Shown: positions 41,591 to 51,266, counted from the first letter of the stretch. The stretch: 64,000 nt of DNA from Bacillota bacterium (GCA_012840015.1 DUMF01000028.1:62001-126000); one strand, 5' to 3'. Made by a program: numbers and translations. The notes: generated by a model from the letters alone, not told the origin.

Positions 41591-42550
41591 TCAGGTGTTG
41601 GCCGCTTTCGGGTCTAGGGAAGCCTTGCATCTTCGGATGGTCATTCCGTTTATTGTGACAGTGCACGAACCGCACACACCTTCACCACAGCATAATACGG
41701 CATTATTCGAAACACACAGGCGCGGTCGCCTCACGGCCTGTTTCGTAAGCTGATGCAATTGCTCATGCTGCGCATCGGATCCGAGGCTAACCACGAGATC
41801 GAATGGATGCCTATTTAAGAGATCTAGCAGTGCCTCGCCATTGTGATCCTTCTCTCGGGGCATCTTCAGCACCGTTGCGCCCATGCTGGCCACAATGTCA
41901 GCCGTAAAGGTCAAGCCAATGTCTCCAGCTCCAACTGCGTAGATCACCTTGTTACCGCTTTTCAGTAATCTCTTGGTCATGATGACTGCAGCCGCTTGAG
42001 CGATGCCTTTGGCGACTATCAGTACGTTCCACCCTACAGCACGCCTGAGATACCTGACTCCCAAGATTCCGTTCCAGAACGGAGCGGTTAAGATAACACT
42101 TCCCCGAGCACCCATTAAAGATTCGGTCTTGGTGCCGATTCTTTGGAAAGCGAAACTAATTTGGTTTCGTGAAGCCTCCACATCCATGACAGAGGTAGGC
42201 ACGTTAAAGAACGCGGGTGCATCCTTCTTCCTGAGGAAAGCATAAGCTCCATACTGGCTCAATTCGAATACGAGCGGTCTGTCCAGTTCCACAACAACGA
42301 TTCGTACGTCCGGAGTCAGCTGTTCGCTTTTTTTGATCGCTACTTCCATTTCCTTACGCAGGTGGACTAACTCGTGATTTTTGGTTTTATAGTGACAATA
42401 TACACATGTGCCAGACCACTCACAATCACAGAGTTCAAGCCCAGCCAGCTGAGCACAGTTAATGCAACGGCCCATATCCCCCAAATAGCACGGACAATAT
42501 TCTGTTCCGGCATCGGTACACAGATAGCTTTTCCATGCAGAGCTTCCCAT
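41591..42550 (-). CDS. PyrK-like FAD/[2Fe-2S] oxidoreductase with cysteine-rich head
   Basis: The C-terminal part resembles electron-transfer subunits of the PyrK / sulfide dehydrogenase family: an FNR-type flavin and NAD(P) region (about 70-285) and a terminal cluster motif CGEGVCGSC followed by a fourth Cys (Cx4Cx2Cx11C). Unlike PyrK it has an N-terminal head of about 55 residues with nine cysteines (11, 19, 21, 29, 32, 41, 43, 49, 52), probably one or two further metal sites. No pyrD, gltA-like or other catalytic partner is beside it. It is 319 residues long. Redox partner and substrate are unknown. Confidence 0.8.
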   Translation of the reverse strand: MGSSAWKSYLCTDAGTEYCPCYLGDMGRCINCAQLAGLELCDCEWSGTCVYCHYKTKNHELVHLRKEMEVAIKKSEQLTPDVRIVVVELDRPLVFELSQYGAYAFLRKKDAPAFFNVPTSVMDVEASRNQISFAFQRIGTKTESLMGARGSVILTAPFWNGILGVRYLRRAVGWNVLIVAKGIAQAAAVIMTKRLLKSGNKVIYAVGAGDIGLTFTADIVASMGATVLKMPREKDHNGEALLDLLNRHPFDLVVSLGSDAQHEQLHQLTKQAVRRPRLCVSNNAVLCCGEGVCGSCTVTINGMTIRRCKASLDPKAANT

Positions 42551-42712
42551 CTGGCTACCCTCCTCTCTCTGGACAGCTACAGCCTATGTTTGCCCGACCC
42601 CCTTTGTGCATTTCGGCTGGATCCTGTGACGTACGAACAAAGTTATATATCCTTGCGTCTGTACTTCTTGAATTCGTGAGGCTTCATAATAATGTGGTTG
42701 GGGGCGATTACC

Positions 42713-43744
42713 ATGACGCGAATAAACCGAACCATGGGAGCCATTGTTGTGGCCATCGCCATGGTGAGTCTGACAGGCTGTTTCGGCATTCCCAAGCCCA
42801 AGGCACCAGAGCAGGGTCCGCCACTTCAGCAGCCCGGGGGAAGCACGCCGGATGTACCCCAGGCTACTCAGCCTTCGGTACCGGCAGTCCCACAGGCTCC
42901 GTCTAAGATCCGCATCTACCTGGTCACTCCGGACGTGCGCTATCTGGTGCCCATCACCCTGAACATCGAAGGTGTGAGCGGCAACCCGCAAGAGCTGGCT
43001 GCTAAGCTTGTGACTTCGTGGGCTGGCAAACTCGATCTGAAATCGCCGTTCCCCGCGGATACCACTGTGCGGAGCGTCAGCGTCAAGGACGGAATAGCCA
43101 CTGTGGACCTCTCCAAGACGGCGACCACAGGGATGGGATCAGGGGTAGAGGCCTTAGCAGTCGAAAGTCTAGTACGCACGATGACAAGCTTCCAGGGAAT
43201 CAACAAGGTCAGGATCCTGGTGGAGGGAAAGTCCGTCGAAACACTGGCCGGTCACGTGGATGTCTCTAGGCCTTTATCTCCGCCGCCCACAATCAACCAC
43301 GATGGCTCACAGCCCGCAGACAACACCATGAAGGTGGTACTGTGGTTCGCTGGTTCCAACTATCTAATTCCGGTTACCCGGTTTATACCGAAGACCGTGT
43401 CCGCCATAAAAGCGGTGGTGAGCGAACTCATAAAAGGGCCGCAAGGGCTCCAAGGGTTGTCCCCGACCATACCCGCCGGGACCAAGCTACTCGGCACGAA
43501 CCTGAAGGATGGAATAGCCTACGTGGACTTCTCGAAGGAACTTAAGACGAAACACTGGGGAGGCTCTTTCGGGGAGAGCATTACCGTCAATTCTATAGTA
43601 TACACGGTCACCGAGTTCCCCACCGTAAGCAAGGTCCAAATCCTCATAGCCGGCAAGAAAGGAGAGACAATCGCCGGCCACATAGTATTGGATTCCGCGA
43701 GGGCACGTGGTGATATCAACCCGTTCGACTACAAGGGCTTATGA
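42713..43744 (+). CDS. gerM: Germination lipoprotein GerM (two GerMN domains)
   Basis: A spore-envelope lipoprotein needed in Bacillus for sporulation and germination. The 343 residues start with a lipoprotein signal ending in a lipobox LTGC, then a Pro/Gln-rich linker and two GerMN domains (about 75-195 and 205-330). Each has the VRSVSVKDGIATVDLSK or LLGTNLKDGIAYVDFSK type strand and an ESLVRT or NSIVYT helix. ATG at 42713 follows GGGGGCGATTACC, seven codons after an alternative start. LspA nearby would process it. Confidence 0.9.
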   Translation: MTRINRTMGAIVVAIAMVSLTGCFGIPKPKAPEQGPPLQQPGGSTPDVPQATQPSVPAVPQAPSKIRIYLVTPDVRYLVPITLNIEGVSGNPQELAAKLVTSWAGKLDLKSPFPADTTVRSVSVKDGIATVDLSKTATTGMGSGVEALAVESLVRTMTSFQGINKVRILVEGKSVETLAGHVDVSRPLSPPPTINHDGSQPADNTMKVVLWFAGSNYLIPVTRFIPKTVSAIKAVVSELIKGPQGLQGLSPTIPAGTKLLGTNLKDGIAYVDFSKELKTKHWGGSFGESITVNSIVYTVTEFPTVSKVQILIAGKKGETIAGHIVLDSARARGDINPFDYKGL

Positions 43745-43751
43745 CCTCCTG

Positions 43752-43781
43752 GGCGGAGGGTGGGCGTAAGCACCCTCCGCC
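43752..43781. terminator. Strong hairpin terminator after gerM
   Basis: GGCGGAGGGTG and CACCCTCCGCC form an 11-base-pair stem with an eight-base loop. It lies between gerM and the convergent DUF5665-like gene. Confidence 0.75.
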
Positions 43782-43783
43782 CC

Positions 43784-44074
43784 TTATCGCCTCCTGAGAA
43801 GATCGTCCTGGACTATCGCGACGATCTCTGCTACGAATTTCCCTATAAGTGGTAGATTCGCGATAAAGCTCCTCGTCAAGATATACATTACCAGAGCACC
43901 CAGCACTGTGAATCCTATGGCAGCCCCGAGCCCCCTCGCTAGCCCCGCTATGAAATTCAAGTACAACAGCCGTGTTGGTTTCTCCAAAAGCTGCACGTAA
44001 TCGCCAATCTTCGCACGTTCAAGCTGTAAATTCAGCCTGGCCAGCAGGTTAGTATCCTCTCGATCCACTACCAT
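43784..44074 (-). CDS. DUF5665-like small membrane protein
   Basis: A small protein with a soluble N-terminal helix (LNLQLERAKIGDYVQLLEKP) and one or two membrane helices (LARGLGAAIGFTVLGALVMY). The layout matches DUF5665 proteins of spore-formers, whose function is not known. The longest frame starts at 44113. I prefer ATG at 44074 (96 residues) because it fits the family N-terminus, though neither start has a strong ribosome site. It is divergent from spoIIGA. Confidence 0.78.
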   Translation of the reverse strand: MVVDREDTNLLARLNLQLERAKIGDYVQLLEKPTRLLYLNFIAGLARGLGAAIGFTVLGALVMYILTRSFIANLPLIGKFVAEIVAIVQDDLLRRR

Positions 44075-44185
44075 CACCCAGCTGTATTGTGTCCAACCGA
44101 CAGATTTTCCCATCGCTGCTGATTTAGAATCTATTCTGCCCGTCCCTCATAGGATTATTTGAGAAAGCTCCGGAGGCTGGCCACG

Positions 44186-45037
44186 GTGATCGTCTATGCC
44201 GACATAGTTTTCATAGTCAATTTCGTCATGGATTTTCTGATTCTCATGGCAACCGGGCGCACTGCAGTGGCCGAAACCGCACCATCGAGGCTCGCGATGG
44301 GTTCGCTTTTCGGCAGTGCATGTAGTATACTCTCCCTGCTCGCCAGCAACAGCGCACTAGATTCATGGTGGGTAAAGCTCGCCGCTGGAGGCTGTATGGT
44401 ATTCCTCAGCTTTCGGCCGGTCAGTCTCAAACTTTGGGCGAAGTTATGCGCACACTTCCTGGCATATTCCTTCCTCGTGGCGGGTTCAGCTTTTGCGCTT
44501 TCGGCAATATTCATTCCCCCTGCCGATTCCTTCAGGTGGTGGCTCTTGCCGGCGGGCGGGATGCTTGCCTTGATGGTGTCACAGGTGGCCCGAAGCGTAA
44601 CGCAGCAGAGATGGCCCGTCTCTCCCATCGACACACTCATTCGCCTCGACGGCAAGTGCCTTCGATGTAAGGGTCTCGTTGATACCGGAAACCACTTTAT
44701 CGACCCACTTACGGGCAAACCAGTGGTGGTAATGGAGTATTCAACATTGAAACCACTTCTCCCCGAAGCCGTCGCACGCCATCTGGAGGGAAACAAACCT
44801 GACGTTTTTGCTGCCATTCAAGCCGCAGGCTCAGTGGGTTGGAAAACCAGGTTCAGGTTGCTGCCTTTCACTAGCGTGGGTTCGCGAGGAACCATGCTCG
44901 CTGTTAAACTGGATGAGTTAGTCTTCACAGGCATCGGAGGAACTAAGGCCAGAAAAGGCCTCCTCGCGGCCGTTAGTTGGCAGAATTTGAGTCCAGATGG
45001 ATCATACAGCTTGCTGATCCAGCCTAAGTTGCTTTGA
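44186..45037 (+). CDS. spoIIGA: Sigma-E processing protease SpoIIGA
   Basis: A septal membrane aspartic protease that cleaves pro-sigma-E in the mother cell when signalled by SpoIIR. Five N-terminal membrane segments start with [17 protein letters not shown]. The C-terminal protease domain has its active Asp166 in [11 protein letters not shown] at 44186 has GGAGG nine bases before it and gives the family start; a TTG nine codons earlier is less likely. sigE follows after 16 bases, the invariant spoIIG operon order. Confidence 0.93.
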   Translation: MIVYADIVFIVNFVMDFLILMATGRTAVAETAPSRLAMGSLFGSACSILSLLASNSALDSWWVKLAAGGCMVFLSFRPVSLKLWAKLCAHFLAYSFLVAGSAFALSAIFIPPADSFRWWLLPAGGMLALMVSQVARSVTQQRWPVSPIDTLIRLDGKCLRCKGLVDTGNHFIDPLTGKPVVVMEYSTLKPLLPEAVARHLEGNKPDVFAAIQAAGSVGWKTRFRLLPFTSVGSRGTMLAVKLDELVFTGIGGTKARKGLLAAVSWQNLSPDGSYSLLIQPKLL

Positions 45038-45053
45038 TGGGAGGAATTCCGAG

Positions 45054-45785
45054 ATGAGGCTAAACCGCGCTCGCATCGAGCTTCTCATAAGATTGACGTA
45101 CATAAAGGTCTGCCGTTACCTAGGCATTTCCCACGGGTGGCCAGTACTGTACGTGGGATCTGCAGAAGCGCTTCCGCCGCCTCTGAGCGTGGACGAAGAG
45201 GTTTTTTTGCTCTCACGATTGCAGCGCGGCGATAGGGACGTCAAGACCGTCTTGATAGAGCGCAATCTACGGTTGGTTGTATATATAGCCCGTAAATTCG
45301 AAAACACGGGCATCAACATAGAAGATCTAGTTTCAATAGGTACCATAGGATTGATCAAGGCCGTCAGCACTTTCGATCCAAGCAAAAAAATCAAGCTGGC
45401 CACGTACGCTTCAAAATGTATCGAAAACGAAATCCTGATGTATCTCAGGCGCAACGTAAGGACCAAGTTTGAGGTTTCTTTCGAAGAGCCTCTGAATGTG
45501 GATTGGGACGGGAATGAACTTTTATTGTCCGACGTCGTTGGCACTGACGAAGACGTCGGTAAGTCCCTCGAAGCTGAAGTAGACAAGACGATGTTAAGAC
45601 AGGCGTTAGCCAAATTAAGCGGCAGGGAAAGAGTGATAGTCGAAATGCGTTTTGGACTGGCGGACGGCATTCCGCACACGCAGAAAGAAGTTGCTGACAT
45701 GCTCGGAATATCGCAATCTTACATTTCACGCCTTGAAAAACGCATAATGCGTAGACTGTACAAGGAGATGAAGCGGCTAGAATGA
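45054..45785 (+). CDS. sigE: Sporulation sigma factor SigE (pro-sigma-E)
   Basis: The early mother-cell sigma factor. The 243 residues include a pro-sequence with the cleavage region [13 protein letters not shown] at about 33-45. Region 2 ([34 protein letters not shown]) and region 4 with the helix-turn-helix [17 protein letters not shown] follow. It is made inactive and matured by SpoIIGA encoded just upstream. ATG follows GGGAGGAATTCCGAG. Confidence 0.96.
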   Translation: MRLNRARIELLIRLTYIKVCRYLGISHGWPVLYVGSAEALPPPLSVDEEVFLLSRLQRGDRDVKTVLIERNLRLVVYIARKFENTGINIEDLVSIGTIGLIKAVSTFDPSKKIKLATYASKCIENEILMYLRRNVRTKFEVSFEEPLNVDWDGNELLLSDVVGTDEDVGKSLEAEVDKTMLRQALAKLSGRERVIVEMRFGLADGIPHTQKEVADMLGISQSYISRLEKRIMRRLYKEMKRLE

Positions 45786-45831
45786 ATCGCTGAAAGGATA
45801 GACTTCGTCGCTTAGGTGGGTTATAATTTCT

Positions 45832-45837
45832 GTCGTC
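45832..45837 (+). promoter_or_regulatory. -10 box upstream of tRNA-Pro
   Basis: A perfect TATAAT lies 21 bases before the tRNA. No convincing -35 hexamer stands 16-18 bases upstream. Confidence 0.4.
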
Positions 45838-45858
45838 ACAAGCTTTGAGTTTGAGTGT

Positions 45859-45935
45859 CGGGGCGTAGCGCAGATGGCTAGCGCGCATGGTTCGGGACCA
45901 TGAGGTCGCTGGTTCAAGTCCAGTCGCCCCGACCA
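45859..45935 (+). tRNA. tRNA-Pro (anticodon CGG)
   Basis: A full cloverleaf can be drawn: acceptor CGGGGCG with CGCCCCG, a D-arm with GCGC pairs, anticodon stem CATGG with CCATG around loop TTCGGGA, and the T-arm with GGTTCAAGTCC. The CCA end is encoded. Anticodon CGG reads proline codon CCG. The length is 77 bases. Confidence 0.95.
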
Positions 45936-46879
45936 TTATTTTTCCTGCATCTGCAGCCGATATTCTCCAAGCGCTAGCCAAGAGCCACCCGAGTACACTT
46001 GAAACAGCGATCCTACTCCTTCCCATCATCATGAGCAGACCTAGACAGCGCAGAAGCATCGTAAGCAGTCCATGTCGGATCCGCACACTGCAGGTTGGCT
46101 GGGATGTTGGTCGTCTGGAAGAGGACGCTCCTCGCAAAGTAAAGTGGCTGCCGACAGAATGAGGCGATGGCACCTGCATGATCGGACCCCGAATCGATCC
46201 ATTCTACTCGTACCCTTAATGAAAACCCCCAGCAGGATCTCCCTCAGCACGGGCTCAGCAACCAGCCCGAACCACTTGACAACAGCGAGCTCGCAAATCA
46301 GGTCTGCAGAGTCTGGGCTTCAGTGTGCACCACCTGTGCTCGATGAGTGTGAGAAATTCCTAGGTGCTCACTGCCAGAAGTGTGCTGACCAATGCCAAAG
46401 ATGCCTTGAGGCCGCTGGTATTTAGGAGGGACGTCCCCTCTCCTCTCTCTTCGGCGGGCTCTCAGTTACTGAGCGCGCCTCTTGAGCATTGTCAACCCAG
46501 CTGCAAGGGCACCAAGCATCATGGTATAACTGCATCTAGAACTGCAAGGTTACACGACCTAATCATGTAAGATGAAGTATTTTTTGACGGGTTCGAATGG
46601 ATGCCAAAATGCGAGTACGGTGGCGCGCGGTTCTAATCGACTCGCGTCCCGGACTCGCGCTCGGGCAGGGTTGCGGAAGATGGCCTACATAATTCGGAAA
46701 GATCAAGTCGCCCAGGCCCACCCTCACCATGTACTCCGTTTACTAGTTTTCCAGGAAAATTATGCTACATTTTTGTTGACAGCATTCCCTAAAGTATGTA
46801 AGAACTCTTGTAGAATTATGGCTATACCCAGATTATACTAAGAAACAGTAAAATCAAAATACAAATATGGTTAGGAGCC
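45936..46879. other. Gene-poor stretch before the pilus operon (944 bases)
   Basis: No intact gene. The region holds the decayed copper-protein remnant at 46250-46425. At its AT-rich right end is a TTGACA at 46778 without a convincing -10, which may belong to the pil operon promoter. A long frame on the minus strand across the tRNA is an artefact. Confidence 0.6.
46250..46425 (+). pseudogene. Remnant of a four-helix-bundle copper-binding protein (DUF326/Csp)
   Basis: Two pieces of a cysteine-ladder protein lie in adjacent frames. ELANQVCRVWASVCTTCAR ends at a TGA, and CEKFLGAHCQKCADQCQRC continues to the TAG at 46425 one frame over. Such CxxCA-type ladders are typical of the C-terminus of Csp proteins that store copper. 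The upstream half is not recognisable. One frameshift near 46341 and a lost N-terminus make it a pseudogene. Confidence 0.5.
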
Positions 46880-47929
46880 TTGGATATTGTGGGTTTGGAC
46901 CTAGAAACGCTTCTGATTACGGCTTTCCACAGTGGAGCTTCCGACCTGCACCTGGTCACTGGTGCACCGCCCACGCTCCGAGTAGCAGGCCGCTTGACCA
47001 GGCTGAACTACCCTGCCCTGGAAGAAGCAAATGTGCACGAAGCACTAGAATTATTACAGGAAAAATGTAAAGAGGAGCGGAGATTGCGCAATGTCGCCGA
47101 ATGCCGGGATATGAACTGCGATATCCCCGGAGTGTGTCGGCTCAGAGTGCACGTCTTCTGGGAAACGGGGCGCCCTGCGATCACGATCAGGTTCATTCCT
47201 GAGCGTGTACCGCTTCCGGAGGAATTGGGTTTACCTGATACTTTGATGACCATGTGCCAGAGACCCGGTATACTGCTGGTCACAGGTCCTACCGGCTCGG
47301 GCAAGTCGACCACTTTGGCCGCGCTCGTGCGTTGGGCTCTGGAGACTAAAGGCTTGAGGGTCGTGACGATAGAAGACCCATGTGAATACAGGTTTTCACA
47401 CTTTCGTGGCATCGTGTCCCAGAAACAGGTTGGCCTGGATTGCGAGTCTTTTCACCGCGGCGTCATCGAAGCATTACGGGAGGACCCCGATGTTATCGTT
47501 CTCGGCGAGCTCAGGGATCCGGAGTCGGCAGACGCTGCGCTGTTAGCGTCCGAGACCGGCCACCTTGTGCTGGCGACGATGCATACACCAACTGCAGCTA
47601 GAACCCTGGACCGCTTCGTCGACCTGTTCCCCGCAGGGAGGCAGGAGTTCACGAAAAACTCATTGTCCAGGGCGCTGAACGGCGTTTTCGCTCAGCGCTT
47701 GTTGCCCAGGGCGAATGGCGAGGGCAGAGTACTCGCCTATGAGTTATTGGTGGCCACCCCGGCGGTGCGTAATCTGATACGCAAAGGAGAGTACCAGCAA
47801 GTAGTATCAGTCATACAGGCAGGGAAACAGCTTGGCATGATTACGATGGCTGATTACGTCAAAGGACTGGTTCAACGCGGGGTAGTGGCCCCGGAACAGG
47901 CTATTTCAGAGGTGGAAGAGTTTGAATGA
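46880..47929 (+). CDS. pilT: Type IV pilus retraction ATPase PilT
   Basis: A hexameric ATPase that depolymerises pili and drives twitching. The 349 residues show SGASDLHLVTGAPPTLRVAG, Walker A GPTGSGKST at 136-144, IEDPCEYRF, the Walker B region VIVLGELRDPESADAAL and HLVLATMHT. The GEYQQVVSVIQAGKQLGMIT end is close to PilT rather than PilB. TTG follows TTAGGAGCC. First gene of the pil operon. Confidence 0.92.
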   Translation: MDIVGLDLETLLITAFHSGASDLHLVTGAPPTLRVAGRLTRLNYPALEEANVHEALELLQEKCKEERRLRNVAECRDMNCDIPGVCRLRVHVFWETGRPAITIRFIPERVPLPEELGLPDTLMTMCQRPGILLVTGPTGSGKSTTLAALVRWALETKGLRVVTIEDPCEYRFSHFRGIVSQKQVGLDCESFHRGVIEALREDPDVIVLGELRDPESADAALLASETGHLVLATMHTPTAARTLDRFVDLFPAGRQEFTKNSLSRALNGVFAQRLLPRANGEGRVLAYELLVATPAVRNLIRKGEYQQVVSVIQAGKQLGMITMADYVKGLVQRGVVAPEQAISEVEEFE

Positions 47930-49625
47930 GCTTGCTAACCGCATTGGCGACATACTGATCGCAGAGAACCTGGTCACGCCGGAAGTGCTGGCCAGGGCCA
48001 TCGAGCTGCAGAGGCAATCCGGTGGACAACTGGGCGAAATACTCATCGGCTTGGGAGCGATATCCGCTCAAAAATTCTACCGCACCCTCGCCAGGCAGCT
48101 GGGAGTGCCTTTCTGCGACCTGATGAGCGCTTCCCCGGACCCGGAAGCGCTAAAGCTCTTCTCGCCAACGGATGCCAAGGTGTTCCGCGGTATTCCCCTT
48201 TCGGTGAAAGGTGACACTCTCGAAATAGCCATCGAGGAGCCTACAGATCTCAGCCGGCTCGAAGCCATCAGAGCTAAGACAGGGCTGAAGGTAGCTCCTC
48301 AGCTCGCAATGCCAGAAGATATCGATAACGCCATCCGAAGGTATTACGAACTGCCGTCCAATGTCCGAGACGTATCCGAAGCGCTGGATGGGACAAGCGG
48401 AGATGGCACGATCGGTGAGAACGGTGCGGCCCAGTTCGAAGACGCTCCGATAATTCATATGGTAGACAACCTGTTGTTGGAAGCGGCTCGCCGAGGCGCG
48501 TCGGACGTCCATATCGAACCGTTCCCCGACAGGACCAGAGTGCGGTTCCGAATGGACGGTGTACTTGAACACTGGGGCGACTTCCCCAGGAAATTCCACG
48601 ACGCCATCGTGACGAGGATCAAAGTGCTGGGCGGAATGGACATAGCAGAAAAGAGACTGCCTCAGGATGGACGCTTCTCAAAAACGGTAGAAAATCGACG
48701 ATACGATCTCAGGCTCTCCACTCTGCCCACGATGTTCGGGGAGAAGGCAGTAATCCGTTTGCTGGAGCAGTCCACGGAATTGCTCACTTTCGACAGGATA
48801 GGCCTCTCCGATGAAGTGCTCAAGCGCTTCAGGGCTGCTCTATCCCTGCCGCACGGGCTCATAGTCGTAGCGGGGCCCACCGGCAGCGGCAAATCCACCA
48901 CCGTTGCTGCAGCCCTAAACGAATTGAATACACCAAGCAAGAACATCGTTACAATAGAAGACCCGGTGGAGTACATCATCCCTGGAGTGAACCATACCCA
49001 GGTTAACATAAAGTCTGGCCTGGGCTTCGCGACGGCAATTCGTCACATCCTGCGCCAGGACCCGGACGTGATAATGGTGGGTGAAGTGCGGGATTCTGAG
49101 ACCGCAGAAATGGCCTTCCGCGCAGCACTCACCGGTCACCTGGTACTCACTACTATACATGCCAATGATGCTCTCTCCATCCTAATTCGCCTGGAGGAAA
49201 TGGGAGTCAACAGGTACATGGCTCTATCGTCCACAGTGGCCCTCTTCAGTCAGCGTCTCGTTCGCACCGTATGCCCGTGGTGCAAGTATAAGTCTCCTCC
49301 TCCCGAAGAACTGGTCAAGGAAGTGCGACAAGTTGCTGGGGTCCCGGAGGACTACGGAACCGGAGAAATGACCTTGACTAGACCGTGTGCTGGTTGTCCC
49401 GATAGAGCCTATAAGCGACGGACGGCCATATCCGAGATCATTCTCGTCAACGAAGAGTTCCGGCGGCGATACATCGCGTCTGCTGATCCTAGGTCCGATC
49501 CTTTTCTGAACCCAGCCAAGCGGCACGATGGAATGCTGGCGGATGGAGCCAGGAAAGTGCTGGACGGAATTACCACCTGGGAAGAAGTGCTGAGCGTATT
49601 CAGCGATGAGGCGAACAGGCAATGA
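47922..49625 (+). CDS. pilB: Type IV pilus assembly ATPase PilB
   Basis: Powers pilin insertion. The 567 residues start with an MshEN-type domain (LANRIGDILIAENLVTPEVL). The core then shows ASDVHIEPF, Walker A GPTGSGKSTT, VNIKSGLGFATAIRHILRQD, GEVRDSETAEMAFRAAL and HLVLTTIHAND. A zinc knuckle of two CxxC pairs (CPWC, CAGC) lies near 450-490. TTG start overlaps pilT by eight bases. Confidence 0.94.
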   Translation: MNELANRIGDILIAENLVTPEVLARAIELQRQSGGQLGEILIGLGAISAQKFYRTLARQLGVPFCDLMSASPDPEALKLFSPTDAKVFRGIPLSVKGDTLEIAIEEPTDLSRLEAIRAKTGLKVAPQLAMPEDIDNAIRRYYELPSNVRDVSEALDGTSGDGTIGENGAAQFEDAPIIHMVDNLLLEAARRGASDVHIEPFPDRTRVRFRMDGVLEHWGDFPRKFHDAIVTRIKVLGGMDIAEKRLPQDGRFSKTVENRRYDLRLSTLPTMFGEKAVIRLLEQSTELLTFDRIGLSDEVLKRFRAALSLPHGLIVVAGPTGSGKSTTVAAALNELNTPSKNIVTIEDPVEYIIPGVNHTQVNIKSGLGFATAIRHILRQDPDVIMVGEVRDSETAEMAFRAALTGHLVLTTIHANDALSILIRLEEMGVNRYMALSSTVALFSQRLVRTVCPWCKYKSPPPEELVKEVRQVAGVPEDYGTGEMTLTRPCAGCPDRAYKRRTAISEIILVNEEFRRRYIASADPRSDPFLNPAKRHDGMLADGARKVLDGITTWEEVLSVFSDEANRQ

Positions 49626-50824
49626 TGTATGAGTACAAAGCAGTCCACAGAGAAACGGGCGGGATCTCCAGCGACACCGTCCAGATAGATGCCGTCCCTT
49701 CCTTCCTGCTGGAAATGGATCAGCAAGGATATACTGTAATTGCCCTCAAGAAGATAGGTGGGGTACCAGGCGTTCTGAGCACTCTACTGAAGCGCTCCAA
49801 ACCGCGGTTGGTTGACAAAGGGATGGCCTTCCTGGAACTCGCAGCTTTCTTGAAGGCCGGAATACCTCTGAAGAACGCCCTGAGGCAGCTAGCATCGGAG
49901 GCCAATCCAGTTCTCTCTAAAGCGTTTGACCTGGCAGTGCGGAGTCTCGATAAAGGCACCGATTTCCACGAAGCCCTGGCAGCTCAACCAGGGCTGACGG
50001 AGCCCTGGGAGATTGAGGCAATCAGGGCAGCTGAAGTCTCCGGGAGCCTTGCCGAATGCCTAGATTACCTGGGTAACCAGGCTCTCAAGGCCGCCGATTT
50101 TCAAAGTAAGGTACGTTCCGCTATGATCTACCCTGTACTGGTTGTTTGCGTAACCATAGGCGTCGTGGTGGTGCTCGTAGTATTCGTTATGCCCACTCTG
50201 ACCTAGATGATCCCACCCGACAAGCTGCCTGTAGCTACCAGGATCCTCCTGAACGTATCCGGTTTCGTTCGAAGGAACTGGCTCATTCTCCTGGCTGTAG
50301 CCGCTGGTCTGTGGGCGCTTCTGAGGAAATTCGTGTCCGGTGAAGACATGGTCGTACGCCGCGAAAGATTGCTGATGCGAGTCCCTGGCTGGGGCAGGAT
50401 TCTGAAGGGATCCTACGTAGCCCGGTTTGCGAAAACCTTTTCGACCCTTCTGGAAAGCGGCGTCCGCGTTTTGCCAGCGCTTCAGTACGCGGGTCAGGCT
50501 ACCGGCTCGCGGCTGTTTGCCGATAGCGCCACAGAGATGAGAAGGGAGGTGGAGCACGGGGCTAGAATTGGAGAATCAATGAGGAGGACCGGAGTATTCC
50601 CTCCCCTGGTTTGCGAACTGGCTTCGGCGGGGGAAAACAGCGGAAGCTTACCTGAGATGATGGCCAAAGCTGCCGCGTTCTACGAAAGCGATGTGTCGAG
50701 GATGCTGGACTCCCTTTCCTCCCTCATAGAACCGGTCCTCATAGTCATCGTGGGGGCGATCGTGTGCGTGCTTGGGCTGGCTGTATTTGGACCAATAATG
50801 GAGGCCGTAAACAACCCTATGTGA
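49622..50824 (+). pseudogene. pilC: Inner-membrane platform protein PilC, interrupted by in-frame TAG
   Basis: The pilus platform protein that PilB and PilT push on. The two halves (194 and 205 residues) are in the same frame and separated only by a TAG at 50204-50206. Together they give the normal 400 residues with two T2SSF repeats: FLELAAFLKAGIPLKNALRQ in the first, FAKTFSTLLESGVRVLPALQ in the second. CAG to TAG would be a single change. An ATG follows the stop at once, so restart could produce the second half as a separate chain. It is a sequencing error, a fresh null allele or a functional split; I cannot tell which. Confidence 0.85.
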
Positions 50825-50870
50825 CTCGAACTTAAGTTAGAAAAGCAGAAAGCCTTGGGGGGAATCTAAC

Positions 50871-51266
50871 GTGAAAAACAGAAGAGCAATCAGCTTACTC
50901 GCATCTGAAAAAGGTTTCACGCTTGTGGAATTGGTCGTCGTCCTGGCGGTGATAGGAATAATGGTGGCTGTCGCATACCCTACATACACTAACACTAGGA
51001 TCCGCGCCTACACCGCGGAAGCCAAGGCCATATTGCAGGAACTGCGTGTGGATGCATGGGACTATTACCTGCAAAAGGGTAGCTTTAACGGTTTCACGAT
51101 AGTCGGCAACCACAATACAGAGAATTGGACGTTCACAGCCACAGTAGCTCAGGACTACAAGTCGGTGACCTTAACGGCCACTGGAGTGGCTGATAAGATT
51201 GTAAAAAACAAGACCGTCACGCTACAGGTGAAGGATGACGGTACAGCAGTGCTTACTGAGCAGTAA
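50871..51266 (+). CDS. pilA: Type IV major pilin-like protein (PilA)
   Basis: A 131-residue prepilin. A 15-residue leader ends SEKG, then the cleavage site before Phe16, Glu20 at +5 and the hydrophobic helix FTLVELVVVLAVIGIMVA. The C-terminal head is mainly beta and Thr/Val rich (TLTATGVADKIVKNKTVTLQ) without the disulfide of Gram-negative pilins. GTG follows GGGGGGAATCTAAC. Best candidate for the main fibre subunit because it is first and most canonical. Confidence 0.88.
   Translation: MKNRRAISLLASEKGFTLVELVVVLAVIGIMVAVAYPTYTNTRIRAYTAEAKAILQELRVDAWDYYLQKGSFNGFTIVGNHNTENWTFTATVAQDYKSVTLTATGVADKIVKNKTVTLQVKDDGTAVLTEQ

Noticed and set aside
44060-44160. A TGTCCAA sequence upstream of spoIIGA as a Spo0A box
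   Set aside because: One mismatch to TGTCGAA and no second site or clear sigma-A elements at the right spacing; too weak to list.
45445-46179. A 244-codon minus-strand frame across sigE and tRNA-Pro containing GATGLEPATSWSRT
   Set aside because: This peptide is the antisense of the tRNA, a well-known false annotation. It overlaps sigE and has no ribosome site.
46572-46700. GGTTCGAATGG near 46590 as a degraded tRNA T-arm
   Set aside because: No matching acceptor or anticodon arms could be folded.
50204-50206. TAG in pilC as pyrrolysine or general amber recoding
   Set aside because: TAG is the natural stop of gpr, spoVM and remA, no pylT-like gene is in the window, and nothing suggests a special context. 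Kept only as a remote option.
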